This document shows, piece by piece, positions 17,394 to 26,677 of a stretch of 64,000 nt of DNA. The notes beneath the pieces are model-generated. The model searched no databases and was not told the origin of the DNA. It worked only from the letters and a program-made list of their open reading frames with translations. The stretch is from Sulfurihydrogenibium subterraneum DSM 15120. Its GTDB lineage: Bacteria > Aquificota > Aquificia > Aquificales > Hydrogenothermaceae. Made by a program: the position numbers and the translations under genes. Numbering within the stretch: position 1 is the first letter of the stretch; every line of letters starts with the position of its first letter. The stretch lies in contig NZ_JHUV01000011.1 in assembly GCF_000619805.1 (NCBI RefSeq), forward strand, positions 150,417-214,416, read 5' to 3'.

Positions 17394-18767
17394 TTGAGAT
17401 TTATAAACCGAGAAGAAGAGCTTAAACTCCTTGAACATGAGTATAAAAAAGAAGCTTCATCTTTTGTTATAATCTACGGTAGAAGAAGAACGGGAAAAAC
17501 TACTCTGATAGAAAAGTTTATAGAAAATAAAAAAGCTATATACTTTTTAGCAACCCTACAAAACGAGAAGCTTCAAATAGAAAGTTTTAAAAACATAGCA
17601 TCAGAAGTTCTAGACGATGACTTACTTAAAAGTTTAAATGTAGATAGCTGGGATATAATTTTTAAGTACATCTTAAATAAAACCAAAGAGAAGTTAATAA
17701 TAGTTATAGATGAGTTTCAGTATCTAACACAGGTAAATAGTAGTATACCTTCTATATTCCAAAGTATATGGGATAACATTTTGAAAAACAAAAATGTAAT
17801 GCTTATTTTATGTGGGTCTTTAATAGGTTTAATGTATAAAACTACACTTGGATACACAAGTCCACTTTACGGAAGAAGAACCGCTCAAATCAAACTAAAG
17901 CCTATGGAGTTTAAAAATTTTAAAAAATTTTTTAAAAATTCAGATAACATAAAGTTATTAGAGTTTTACAGTGTTATAGGAGGAATTCCACGATACATAG
18001 AACTTTTTGATGAAAGTTTAGATGTATTTGAAAATATAAAAAATAATATTCTGTATAAAAACAGCTACCTTTATGAAGAGCCAAAATTTATCCTAAAAGA
18101 AGAAATTAAAGACCCGATTACCTACTTTTCTATACTGCAGGTTATATCACAGGGTGAACGCAAAATAGGAAAAATAGCAGCAAAATTAGGAATGCAGACT
18201 CATAATTTAACTTCCTTCATAGAAAAGCTTATAGAGCTTGATATTTTAGAGAGAAAAGTCCCTATAACAGAAGAAAACCCAGAAAAAAGCAAAAAAGGAT
18301 TATACTTTATAAAAGATAACTTTTTTAACTTCTGGTTCAAGTATGTTTTTCCATACCAAAATTATTTAGAGACGGGAAGATACGATTACATCTTAAATAA
18401 GATAAAATCAGATTTTGATATTTTTGTATCTTTTACTTTTGAAGAGGTTATTTTAGAATACATTTACGATTTAGATATTCCGTTTCACATATATAAAGCT
18501 GGTAAATGGTGGGATAAAGACACAGAGATTGATGTAGTTGCGGTAGGAGAAGATAGTATTCTTTTTGGAGAGTATAAATACTGGGACTCTCCAGTAGGAA
18601 CAAATGTTTTATACCAGCTGAAAGAAAAAGCTAAAAAAGTAGATTGGAAAAAAGGTAAAAGAAAAGAATACTATGCTGTTTTTTCTAAATCCGGATTTAC
18701 GAAGGAGATTATGGATTTATCTAAAAAAGATAAAGATATATTTTTGTTTGACTTTAATGACTTTTAA
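17394..18767 (+). CDS. Archaeal-type ATPase with C-terminal DUF234 nuclease-like domain
   Basis: 457 residues from TTG 17394, preceded by GAGGAAAG. N-terminal STAND-like ATPase: Walker A IIYGRRRTGKTTLI (about residues 26-39) and Walker B LIIVIDEFQYL (about 102-112). A winged-helix segment lies near 250-300. The C-terminal DUF234 region has EIDVVAVGEDSILFGEYKYW (about 384-403), which fits the D-(x)n-E-x-K pattern of PD-(D/E)XK nucleases. Such proteins are common in archaea and thermophiles, often as accessory genes; the function is not known. Its stop overlaps the predicted 3' end of rnpB on the other strand. Confidence 0.87.
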   Translation: MRFINREEELKLLEHEYKKEASSFVIIYGRRRTGKTTLIEKFIENKKAIYFLATLQNEKLQIESFKNIASEVLDDDLLKSLNVDSWDIIFKYILNKTKEKLIIVIDEFQYLTQVNSSIPSIFQSIWDNILKNKNVMLILCGSLIGLMYKTTLGYTSPLYGRRTAQIKLKPMEFKNFKKFFKNSDNIKLLEFYSVIGGIPRYIELFDESLDVFENIKNNILYKNSYLYEEPKFILKEEIKDPITYFSILQVISQGERKIGKIAAKLGMQTHNLTSFIEKLIELDILERKVPITEENPEKSKKGLYFIKDNFFNFWFKYVFPYQNYLETGRYDYILNKIKSDFDIFVSFTFEEVILEYIYDLDIPFHIYKAGKWWDKDTEIDVVAVGEDSILFGEYKYWDSPVGTNVLYQLKEKAKKVDWKKGKRKEYYAVFSKSGFTKEIMDLSKKDKDIFLFDFNDF

Positions 18768-19117
18768 GGCTACGGCTTTGGAGTAAGCCGGATTCTGTTT
18801 TAGTGGTCATTTGTCTAAGCTCCCTACCCGAAGGCATCGGTCGGGCAAACCTGATAACGCCTTCTTACTTGGGATTGCTCCGGAAGAGGGTTGCCAACCT
18901 ACGATGTCACCACCGTAGGTAGTGGGCTCTTACCCCACTTTTTCACCCTTGCCTCCATGACCACACCAAAAGGTGTGCGGATTGGCGGTCTGTTTTCTGT
19001 GGCCCTATCTGTGAGGTTGCCCCCACCTGTCTTTCGACAGCTTCCTACCCTGTGGAGTCCGGACTTTCCTCACCAGCTATTTACAGCTGGCGCTAACCAC
19101 CTCAAAGCCGTAGCCTT
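18766..19117 (-). ncRNA. rnpB: RNase P RNA (M1-type)
   Basis: Catalytic RNA that removes the 5' leaders of tRNA and tmRNA precursors. The universal 5' core GAGGAAAGTCCGGACTCC is read on the minus strand near 19073-19056. The matching 3' core ACAGAATCCGGCTTAC is near 18799-18784. The ends form an unusually long P1: AAGGCTACGGCTTTG (19117-19103) pairs perfectly with CAAAGCCGTAGCCTT (18780-18766), 15 bp, as expected for a thermophile. Aquifex aeolicus lacks this gene and uses the protein-only HARP, whereas Hydrogenothermaceae are reported to keep an RNA. The gene runs towards and just touches the ATPase gene end. Confidence 0.96.
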
Positions 19118-19123
19118 ATATAC

Positions 19124-19151
19124 AATATATTCTTTTTATAAAATATTTCAA
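19124..19151 (-). promoter_or_regulatory. Predicted promoter of rnpB
   Basis: On the minus strand TTGAAA (19151-19146) and TATATT (19129-19124) are 16 bases apart, with 6 bases to the predicted RNA 5' end at 19117. The spacing is right for initiation at or next to the mature 5' end. Confidence 0.6.
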
Positions 19152-19214
19152 AATACTTGATTACCCCCCCCACTTATAATAATATATTATGAAATTTATG
19201 GGGGAAATAAATAA

Positions 19215-22200
19215 ATGAACTTTTCAATATGTCCACATGATACTGAAAAGGGACTTAAGTTTTGGAAAGATTTTATAAGACAACTTGAAGAAAAACTTGG
19301 AGAAAAAATAGATTTTAAGCCCTATAAATCTTTTGAAGAAGAAAAAGAAAATTTAGATACAAAAATTCATCACGTTTATTATGCAAGCCCTGAAATTGCT
19401 ATACATCTTTATCAAAAAGGTTATAAACCAGTTGCCAGATTTAAAAGGCAAAGAGATACTTTTTTAATTATAGGAAAAGATGAATCTGTTTTTAATAAAC
19501 GTTTTATAAAAGTTGCAACAGCTTTATCAAACCCTCCTGTATATGGTTTATTAAATTCTGACTTTGAAGATTTAGAAGTGATTTTTACTAAAACTTGGCA
19601 AGAAGTGTTTGAGCTTGTAAAAGAAGGAAAAGTTGATTTAGGAATAATATACAACGAAACTTGGGAAGAAATAAAAAATAAGGAAGGTATTAATATATTC
19701 AGGTCTAATACACTTGAAACTTCACACATTTTTATGGTACATCCTACCGTTTACGACAAAGTAAAGCTTGTTTTACTATCTTTTGACTTTTTAGAAGAAG
19801 TTACAGATGACGATATTAATAAAACGATGGAAACATTCGCCAAATTTAGGATACTTGCAAAAAAGTGGGAAGAACACGACATTGCAAAAGCTGTATTAAA
19901 TACTGATAATTTAGGTATTGTTATTTATCAGGAAAAAGTTGTTTTTGTTAACGATTATGTACCTAAACTTTTTGGTTATTCAAAAGATGAAATACTATCA
20001 AAGTCTATTTTAGACTTTATTTATCAAGAAGACAGAGAAAAAGTAATTCCTATAGTTGAAAAAAGGTTAAAAGGAGAGAAGTTTCAAATTTCACATAAAG
20101 AAGTTAGGGCTGTAAGCAAAAGTGGAAAAATTCTTATACTGACTGTTTTTGGAGGCACTATTTTATTTAACGGAAAATACTCAGGATTTTTAATATTCTT
20201 TGACATTACAAAACAAAAAAAATATGAAAGACTTTATCATCTATTGAGGGAAGTTAACCAAGCAATAACCCTTTCTATAACAGAAGAAGAGATGTTTGAA
20301 AAAGTAAGTAAAGCTTTAGTTGAAAAAGTAGGACTTAAGTTTGTATGGATTGGCACTAAGGAAAGTGAAGATAACCCATACTTTAAGGTTATATACAAAT
20401 ACGGTGAAGACAAAGGCTACCTTGAACAAGTTAAAATATCTTGGAGAGAAGACTTACCTACAGGAAGAGGTCCTACAGGAACTGCATTTAGAACTGATAA
20501 GATTTTTATAATACCTAACACACAAACAGACACAAGATTTATACCTTGGAGAGAGTACGCAAAAGAAAGGGGTTTTTTATCTACACTGGCTCTTCCTTTA
20601 AAAAGTGAAGATGGAAAAGTTAAATATGTAATTACTATATATTCTCCTGAACCAGAGTTTTTTGATGAAGACGTTATCTCGGTTTTAGAAGAGTTAAAGC
20701 AAGATTTAGAGTTTTCTATAAAAAGACTGTCTGAAATCAGAAAAAATATAATAATATCAAAGGCTATTGAAAACTCTGATTCTTGGGTGTTAGTTGCAGA
20801 TGAAAATTTTAAAATAACATACGTTAATGATACAGTATGCAAAATAAGTGGATACTCAAAAGAGGAACTTATAGGTCAAAATCCAAGAATTTTTAAATCT
20901 GGAGTACAACCAAGAGAGTTTTATGAAGAGTTATACAAAACAATACTATCTGGAAAACCTTTTTCTGCTGTATTTGCAAACAAGAAAAAAAACGGAGAGC
21001 TATTTCATTTAAAAACAACAATATATCCAGTTGAAATACCACCAAATATAAAAAGGTATTTAGCAATAGGTATAGACATTACAAAAGAAGTTGAACTACA
21101 ACATCAAGTGGCAAAACTTGAAAACTACGATACTCTAACGAACTTAATGAACCTAAAAGGCTTTTTCTTAATATTGTCAGAAAGGTTAAAAAGTTTGGAT
21201 TGTTGTGGAATTTTAGCTTTAATAGACATTAAAGATTTTACTTTTATAAACCAAATTTACGGATTTGTAGTTGGAAACTTTCTATTAAAGGAGGTGGCAG
21301 GTAGGTTAAATCTTGCTTTTTCTGATGCAATAATAGCAAGAACAGCAGCAGATGAATTTGGAATATTTAAAGAAATAAAAAAGGGAACTGAAACAATAGA
21401 GCTAAACCAATTTATAGAAAAATTAAACACAGTTTTTTCACATTCAATATTTTATGAGGATAAATTAATAAACTTGTCTTTTAACGCTGGGATAGCTTTA
21501 GCACCAAAAGATGGTAATAATTTAGAATTACTGTATCAAAACGCCTCTACATCTTTAGCCCATTCAAAATTACAGGGAGAAAACGCTGTAATTGTATTTA
21601 ACAAAGAGATAGAAGATAAAGTTAAAAGTATATCTTTTGCAAAACAACTTATAGAAAGAGCGTTAAACGAGAAATTATTTACTCTCTACTATCAACCATT
21701 TTTTAACACTAAAACTTTAAATTTAGAAGGATTTGAAGCGTTAGTTAGAATAAAGGATAAGGATGGAAAAATATACACTCCAAATGTTTTTATAGACGTT
21801 CTTGAAAACAGTAAGTACTTGATGGATTATGAAAAATGGCTTTTAAACGAGATAATACAGAAAAGTAGTAAATGGAATATTCCTATATCCTTTAACATCT
21901 CAGCCAACAGTTTTAAAAACAAAGATTATATAAAATATCTTTCTTCTTTAAACTCTAAAATTAATCTTATAATGGAAATTACAGAAAGAGTTTTAATGAT
22001 AAATCCAGAAGAAACAAAAGAGATACTCTATAAAATCAAAAAAGATACTGCTTTAAAGATAGCTGCAGACGACTTTGGAATAGAGTATTCATCGTTAAAA
22101 TATCTTAAAGATTTTCCTATAGATGAAATAAAGATAGATATTTCTTTTACAAGAGAAATTGTAGAAGATTTAAAAACAAGAGCTGTAGTAAAAGGTATTA

Positions 22201-22367
22201 TAACTCTTGCAAAAGAACTTGGAATGCAAACATTAGCAGAAGGAGTAGAAACTAACCAGCAATTAAAGATATTAAGAGATTTAGGTTGTGATTATGTTCA
22301 AGGCTATCTTTTAGGTAAACCTATGCCAGAAGAAGAAGCTGAAAAACTTATAAAAAATCAAGGTTAA
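19215..22367 (+). CDS. PhnD-like / PAS / GAF / PAS / GGDEF(degenerate) / EAL signalling protein
   Basis: 1050 residues, no signal peptide or clear membrane helix, so cytoplasmic. Residues 1-240 resemble a periplasmic phosphonate/phosphate-binding protein (PhnD type: YYASPEIAIHLYQKGYKPVA, DLGIIY). Then PAS (about 240-340), GAF (about 350-495), a second PAS (about 510-630), a GGDEF domain (about 640-800) and EAL (about 815-1045). The GGDEF motif is AADEF, so cyclase activity is unlikely. EAL residues are intact: EALVR, NISANS, EITERV, ADDFGIEYSS, EIKID, EGVET and QGYLLGKP, so it should be a c-di-GMP phosphodiesterase. It is divergent from rnpB with GGGGGAAA before the ATG. The ligand is unknown. 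Confidence 0.88.
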   Translation: MNFSICPHDTEKGLKFWKDFIRQLEEKLGEKIDFKPYKSFEEEKENLDTKIHHVYYASPEIAIHLYQKGYKPVARFKRQRDTFLIIGKDESVFNKRFIKVATALSNPPVYGLLNSDFEDLEVIFTKTWQEVFELVKEGKVDLGIIYNETWEEIKNKEGINIFRSNTLETSHIFMVHPTVYDKVKLVLLSFDFLEEVTDDDINKTMETFAKFRILAKKWEEHDIAKAVLNTDNLGIVIYQEKVVFVNDYVPKLFGYSKDEILSKSILDFIYQEDREKVIPIVEKRLKGEKFQISHKEVRAVSKSGKILILTVFGGTILFNGKYSGFLIFFDITKQKKYERLYHLLREVNQAITLSITEEEMFEKVSKALVEKVGLKFVWIGTKESEDNPYFKVIYKYGEDKGYLEQVKISWREDLPTGRGPTGTAFRTDKIFIIPNTQTDTRFIPWREYAKERGFLSTLALPLKSEDGKVKYVITIYSPEPEFFDEDVISVLEELKQDLEFSIKRLSEIRKNIIISKAIENSDSWVLVADENFKITYVNDTVCKISGYSKEELIGQNPRIFKSGVQPREFYEELYKTILSGKPFSAVFANKKKNGELFHLKTTIYPVEIPPNIKRYLAIGIDITKEVELQHQVAKLENYDTLTNLMNLKGFFLILSERLKSLDCCGILALIDIKDFTFINQIYGFVVGNFLLKEVAGRLNLAFSDAIIARTAADEFGIFKEIKKGTETIELNQFIEKLNTVFSHSIFYEDKLINLSFNAGIALAPKDGNNLELLYQNASTSLAHSKLQGENAVIVFNKEIEDKVKSISFAKQLIERALNEKLFTLYYQPFFNTKTLNLEGFEALVRIKDKDGKIYTPNVFIDVLENSKYLMDYEKWLLNEIIQKSSKWNIPISFNISANSFKNKDYIKYLSSLNSKINLIMEITERVLMINPEETKEILYKIKKDTALKIAADDFGIEYSSLKYLKDFPIDEIKIDISFTREIVEDLKTRAVVKGIITLAKELGMQTLAEGVETNQQLKILRDLGCDYVQGYLLGKPMPEEEAEKLIKNQG

Positions 22368-22701
22368 AAGCGTTTTCTATGTGAGTTATGCTTTCTTGAA
22401 AAATTGCAACTACGTCAAATCGGATATTTTTATCTGTTAAGTTGTTTTTGTATAAAAAATATTCTGCTGTTTTTATGATTTTTTTTATCTTTGTTTTATT
22501 TAAACTTTCTTGTGGTAGTCCAAAATTAGTTTTAGATAAACTCCTTACTTCAATAAAAACAACCGTATCATCTCTTAAGGCTACTATGTCTATCTCTCCG
22601 TATCTTGTATAAAAGTTCCTCTGCAGAATTGTATAACCTTTCTTCTGTAGAAAATCTACCGCTAAATCTTCGTTTTTTTTACCAAAACTCCTTTTATTCA
22701 A
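22348..22701 (-). CDS. YraN/UPF0102 family endonuclease-like protein
   Basis: 117 residues, normal for the family. The Holliday-junction-resolvase-like fold is shown by GKKNEDLAVDFLQKKGYTIL, then RYGEIDIVALRDDTVVFIEVRSL, giving the E-D-(x)n-E-x-K/R motif, here with EVR in place of EVK. The function is unproven. It is the last gene of the minC...yraN operon; its 3' end overlaps the convergent EAL protein gene by 20 bases and its start overlaps the SurA-like gene by 8 bases. Confidence 0.9.
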   Translation of the reverse strand: MNKRSFGKKNEDLAVDFLQKKGYTILQRNFYTRYGEIDIVALRDDTVVFIEVRSLSKTNFGLPQESLNKTKIKKIIKTAEYFLYKNNLTDKNIRFDVVAIFQESITHIENAFNLDFL

Positions 22702-23551
22702 ATCTTTGAATTACCGCTTTTTCTCTAAGTTTTTTTAGGTATATATCGTACTCTCTTTTTAGTTTTTCCATATCTTTTTCTGTTAGATTTTCTTTTGGAA
22801 TAAGTTTTTTCTCATCTTTTTCAATGTATATAAAGTAAGTCCCTTCCTTTGTGTCTACTTGGAAAATCTCTCCTTCTTTTCTGCTGAACACTTCTTTATC
22901 TAAATCTTCTGCAAGGTCTCCTTTTTTAACTTCTCCAAGTAATCCACCGTTTTCAGCTGTAAATTTATCGTCTGAGTATTTAGTTGCGTATTCAGAAAAG
23001 TTATTTTTATTTAGCTTTTCTTTAAGTAGTTTTACCACACTTTCATAATCTTGTCTATCTTTTGAGATGTATATCATTCTAATTTTTTTAACGTCTTCAA
23101 CGCTTCCTTCCACAATTCCTTTGGTTATGTAATCTCTTAGGTAAAAGTGTAGAAATTTATTGCTTATTAAATCTCTTGTTATAAACTCTCTTAGTTTTGT
23201 ATAGGATATGCCGTTTTTTTCAAGTTCTTTTTTAAATGTTTCTAAATCTTGGATGTTGTTTGCTTTTGCTATTGATAAAAGTGCGTTGTCTACCTCTTTA
23301 GGAGAGACTGATATTCCTAACTTTCTAGCTTGCTGGGATAGTAGTATAGAATCTATTATTTTTTCTTGAGCTTGTTTTTCGTCTTTTATTTTATACCACT
23401 CTTTTGCAAACTCTACGTCAGATTTTAAAACAGGCTCTCCATTAACTACTAAAACTATTTTATCAAAAAGTTGATAATCATCTAAATTTTCTGCTTTTAA
23501 AAGTCCTACAACTGATAAAACAAAGATTAAGATAAAACTAACCTTTTTCAT
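22694..23551 (-). CDS. SurA/PpiC-like periplasmic peptidyl-prolyl isomerase
   Basis: 285 residues. Signal peptide at 1-20 (KVSFILIFVLSVVGLLKAEN). A SurA N-terminal helical domain (about 28-145, VVNGEPVLKSDVEFAKEW) is followed by one parvulin-type PPIase domain (about 150-250) with the family stretch KYSDDKFTAENGGLLGEVKKGDL. It would help fold outer-membrane proteins such as the TolC-like protein at 45383. Only one PPIase domain is present, against two in E. coli SurA. The start overlaps glmU by 14 bases. Confidence 0.88.
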   Translation of the reverse strand: MKKVSFILIFVLSVVGLLKAENLDDYQLFDKIVLVVNGEPVLKSDVEFAKEWYKIKDEKQAQEKIIDSILLSQQARKLGISVSPKEVDNALLSIAKANNIQDLETFKKELEKNGISYTKLREFITRDLISNKFLHFYLRDYITKGIVEGSVEDVKKIRMIYISKDRQDYESVVKLLKEKLNKNNFSEYATKYSDDKFTAENGGLLGEVKKGDLAEDLDKEVFSRKEGEIFQVDTKEGTYFIYIEKDEKKLIPKENLTEKDMEKLKREYDIYLKKLREKAVIQRFE

Positions 23552-24983
23552 ACTTTTTCTTCCTCTTTTCTGCGTAATTTTCTATTATTTTTTGTTGATT
23601 TCTTTCAATTGCAAGGGCTTTATCTGGAACATCTTTTGTAATAACAGAGCCAGACCCTGTAATAGCCTCTTCTCCTATGGTGATAGGGGCTACTAACATT
23701 GTATCACTTCCTATAAATGCTCTATCTTTTATTACTGTTTTGTGTTTTTTAAATCCGTCATAATTGCAGGTTATAGTGCCAGCTCCTATATTTACCTCTT
23801 CTCCTACTTCTGCATCTCCTAAGTATGATAGATGTCTTGCGTTTGTTTTTCTTCCTATTACAGAGTTTTTAACCTCAACAAAGTTTCCTATTACAGCTTC
23901 TTCTTTTATAACACTGCCTCCTCTTATTCTGGCAAATGGTCCGATAACTGCGTTGTCTTGTATTTCTGAATCTTCTATGTAAGAGTTTGCAAGAATCTTT
24001 ACATTTTTACCTATTTTAGAATTTTTTATAATACAGTTTGGTTCTATAACCGTTCCTTCATCTATAGAAGTTTTTCCTTTAAGTACAACATTTTGGTGTA
24101 TCTCAACGTCTCTTGACAAATCTACGTCAAATTCTATCCATACAGACTGTGGATTATGGAAGGTTGTACCGTTTAAAGCCCAAAAAGTTATGTACCTTTC
24201 TTTTAGTATGTTTTCTACTCCTGCAAGCTGAAGTCTATCGTTTACTCCTAAAATCTCTGTGTAATCTGGAATTTCCAGAGCATATACATACTTTTCTTCT
24301 TGACGAAGTATCTCTATTACGTCTGTTAAATAGTATTCCTGCTGTGCGTTTTTATTTTCAAGATTTTCCAAAGCCTGTATTAAGTAAGGGGCATAGAAAA
24401 AGTATATTCCAGAGTTTACTTCGTTAATCTGCTTTTCTTGGTTGGTTGCATCTTTTTCTTCAACTACCTTTATTACTCTGTGGTCTTTGTCTTTTATAAT
24501 TCTTCCATAACCGTAAGGGTTTGGAACTCTGGCAGTTAAAACAACTCCTGCTATAGACTTGTTTTCGTATCCTCTGTAGTTTGTAAGGTCTGCTCCTTCG
24601 TATCTAACAAGTGCTTTAAGGTACTCTCCTGCGTTGTGAAGAGTCTCTCCTCTTACAAGTGGTGTGTCTCCGTTTATTATTAATACGTATCCGTCAAAGT
24701 CTTTAAAGTACTCTTTTGCTGTGTAAACAGCGTGTCCTGTTCCCATCTGATTTTCTTGGTACACAAATTCACACCCATCACAGTTTACTGCGTTTATAAC
24801 TTCATCTTTTTTATGTCCTACAACAATAACTGTTTTTTGAGGTTTTATCCATCTAACTGCAAAAAGACTATACCACAGCATCGGTTTGCCTAATATTTGG
24901 TGAACTACTTTAGGTTTTTCAGACTTAAAACGAGTACCTTTTCCAGCTGCCAATACAACTGCAATTAGAGGAAAATCTATCAT
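23538..24983 (-). CDS. glmU: Bifunctional GlmU: GlcN-1-P acetyltransferase / GlcNAc-1-P uridyltransferase
   Basis: Makes UDP-GlcNAc for peptidoglycan and LPS. 481 residues. N-terminal pyrophosphorylase signature LAAGKGTRFKSEKPKVVH (about residues 10-27) and NGDTPL; the C-terminal half is a left-handed beta-helix of hexapeptide repeats (about 260-460) with the catalytic-loop segment NARHLSYLGDAEVG and IGAGTITCNYDG. The start overlaps the end of hisG by 4 bases (ATGA type). Slightly longer than E. coli GlmU (456). Confidence 0.97.
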   Translation of the reverse strand: MIDFPLIAVVLAAGKGTRFKSEKPKVVHQILGKPMLWYSLFAVRWIKPQKTVIVVGHKKDEVINAVNCDGCEFVYQENQMGTGHAVYTAKEYFKDFDGYVLIINGDTPLVRGETLHNAGEYLKALVRYEGADLTNYRGYENKSIAGVVLTARVPNPYGYGRIIKDKDHRVIKVVEEKDATNQEKQINEVNSGIYFFYAPYLIQALENLENKNAQQEYYLTDVIEILRQEEKYVYALEIPDYTEILGVNDRLQLAGVENILKERYITFWALNGTTFHNPQSVWIEFDVDLSRDVEIHQNVVLKGKTSIDEGTVIEPNCIIKNSKIGKNVKILANSYIEDSEIQDNAVIGPFARIRGGSVIKEEAVIGNFVEVKNSVIGRKTNARHLSYLGDAEVGEEVNIGAGTITCNYDGFKKHKTVIKDRAFIGSDTMLVAPITIGEEAITGSGSVITKDVPDKALAIERNQQKIIENYAEKRKKKYEKG

Positions 24984-25618
24984 ATCTCACCTCTCAAAAA
25001 CTTTTCTACATTATCAAGTATTTTAAAGATTTTATCAGATTTTAACTTATAACTTCCTCTGTTAACGATTAGTTTTGCGGTAGATGGTCTTATATTGTCA
25101 ATAACTACAAGTCCATTTTCTCGCAAGGTTGTTCCAGTTTCAACTATATCAACTATAAACTTTGCAAGACCGACTAAAGGTGCCAGCTCCACAGACCCAT
25201 AAAGCTCAAATATTCTTACGTTTATTCCTTTATCTGAAAAAAACTGAGCTGTTATCTTAGGATACTTTGTAGCAATATCTAAAGATGCAGGGTTTGAGAA
25301 ATAAAAATCTCTGTCTTCTGGTTTTCCTGCAACTACTATATTACAGTATCCTATTTTAAGGTCTAATGGCTTGTACACGTCTGGCTGGGATTCCAGTAGA
25401 ACGTCATCTCCAGCTACTCCTACGTCTGCTATACCGTTTTCTACGTAAACAGGAACATCTTTTGCCCTGACGACTAAAAATCTGTAATCTTTAGATTCTA
25501 AAATAAGCTTTCTTGTATTTTGATGTATGTCTTCTGACAGTATTCCAGATTTTTTAAGTATATCTATTGTTTGGTCAAACAGCCTTCCTTTTGGCAGTGC
25601 AAAGGTTATCTTATCCAA
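24980..25618 (-). CDS. hisG: ATP phosphoribosyltransferase, short form
   Basis: First committed step of histidine synthesis. About 212 residues from TTG 25618, which follows GGAAGGTGAG; an ATG at 25639 adds seven residues and would overlap minE, so TTG is preferred. Signatures: ITFALPKGRLF at the start, then GIADVGVAGDDVL and DIVETGTTLRENGL, the PRPP-binding region. The short form lacks the C-terminal regulatory domain and normally needs HisZ, which is not seen in this window. It lies in the min operon. Confidence 0.95.
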   Translation of the reverse strand: MDKITFALPKGRLFDQTIDILKKSGILSEDIHQNTRKLILESKDYRFLVVRAKDVPVYVENGIADVGVAGDDVLLESQPDVYKPLDLKIGYCNIVVAGKPEDRDFYFSNPASLDIATKYPKITAQFFSDKGINVRIFELYGSVELAPLVGLAKFIVDIVETGTTLRENGLVVIDNIRPSTAKLIVNRGSYKLKSDKIFKILDNVEKFLRGEI

Positions 25619-25622
25619 TATC

Positions 25623-25868
25623 TCACCTTCCGTTAGCAAATGGTATACTTATCCAAAGCTCGTCTCTATCGTTTTCTGACTTTATCTCAACCTCTATATT
25701 TCTTGAATCAAACTGAGGATACTTTGAAAAAACCGCCACCAAATCGTCCTTCAATATATCTGCAAAGTTAGGTGGTAATCCTTTCCTTTCATAAGACAAA
25801 ACCATCATCAATCTTTCTTTTGCTTTGTTTGCCGATGAATTTCTCTTGAAAAAACTGAATATTGACAT
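25623..25868 (-). CDS. minE: Cell division topological specificity factor MinE
   Basis: 81 residues. N-terminal membrane-targeting/anti-MinCD helix with FFKRNSSANKAKERLMMVLSYER, then the dimeric topological-specificity domain (LKDDLVAVFSKYPQFD). It stimulates MinD ATPase and drives pole-to-pole oscillation. It is 15 bases downstream of minD and overlaps no other gene. Confidence 0.95.
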   Translation of the reverse strand: MSIFSFFKRNSSANKAKERLMMVLSYERKGLPPNFADILKDDLVAVFSKYPQFDSRNIEVEIKSENDRDELWISIPFANGR

Positions 25869-25883
25869 TTTATTCCCCCTGAA

Positions 25884-26666
25884 TTATCTTCCAAACAGTT
25901 TTGCAAAAAATCCTTTTTTCTCTTCAAGCTCTGTAAACGGAATATCCTGACCTTCTATTCTTTTTGCTATGTTCATAATAGCTTTGGCAGCTGGAAGCTC
26001 CTCGTGTAATACAATAGGCTCTCCTTTGTTAGTGAAGTCAACTAACTTTTCTTCATCTGGAACTATACCTATCTTTGGTATCTGGAGTATTTCTTCTATG
26101 TCTTCTACTGATAGCATCTCACCTTTTTTAACCTGATGAAGTCTTATTCTGTTTATTACTAACTTTGGCTGATTCTTCTCCATAGATTCAAGTAAACCTA
26201 TTATTCTGTCAGCATCTCTTACAGAGGAAACTTCAGGGTTAACGACAACGATCGCCTCATCTGCTGGGGCTGATGCTGTTTTAAACCCTCCTTCTATCCC
26301 TGCTGGAGAGTCTATAAAGATGTAATCAAACTCATCTCTTACAGATTCAACAACTTCTACCATTTGATGTGGCTTAACTGCATCTTTATCTTTTGTTTGA
26401 GCAGCTGGCAGAAGGTATAAAGGAAGACCTCTTTTGTCTTTTACAAAGGCTTTTTGTGGTTGAACTCTTCCCTCTACAACGTCAACTATGTCGTAAACTA
26501 TCCTGTTTTCAAGTCCAAGTATCATATCAAGATTTCTAAGTCCAATGTCAGCATCAATACATAGAACCTTTTTACCTAATTTTGCCAAAGCGGTAGACAC
26601 GTTAGCTGTTATTGTAGTTTTTCCAACCCCACCTTTTCCCGATGTAACGACGTAAACTTTTGCCAT
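25884..26666 (-). CDS. minD: Septum site-determining ATPase MinD
   Basis: 260 residues. Deviant Walker A SGKGGVGKTT (about residues 9-18) with the signature lysine, switch I LRNLDMILGLENR, and Walker B region FDYIFIDSPAGIE. The C-terminal amphipathic membrane-targeting helix is GFFAKLFGR. Recruits MinC to the membrane to block FtsZ assembly away from midcell. In order minC-minD-minE, as in enterobacteria. Confidence 0.97.
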   Translation of the reverse strand: MAKVYVVTSGKGGVGKTTITANVSTALAKLGKKVLCIDADIGLRNLDMILGLENRIVYDIVDVVEGRVQPQKAFVKDKRGLPLYLLPAAQTKDKDAVKPHQMVEVVESVRDEFDYIFIDSPAGIEGGFKTASAPADEAIVVVNPEVSSVRDADRIIGLLESMEKNQPKLVINRIRLHQVKKGEMLSVEDIEEILQIPKIGIVPDEEKLVDFTNKGEPIVLHEELPAAKAIMNIAKRIEGQDIPFTELEEKKGFFAKLFGR

Positions 26667-26677
26667 AGATTACACCT

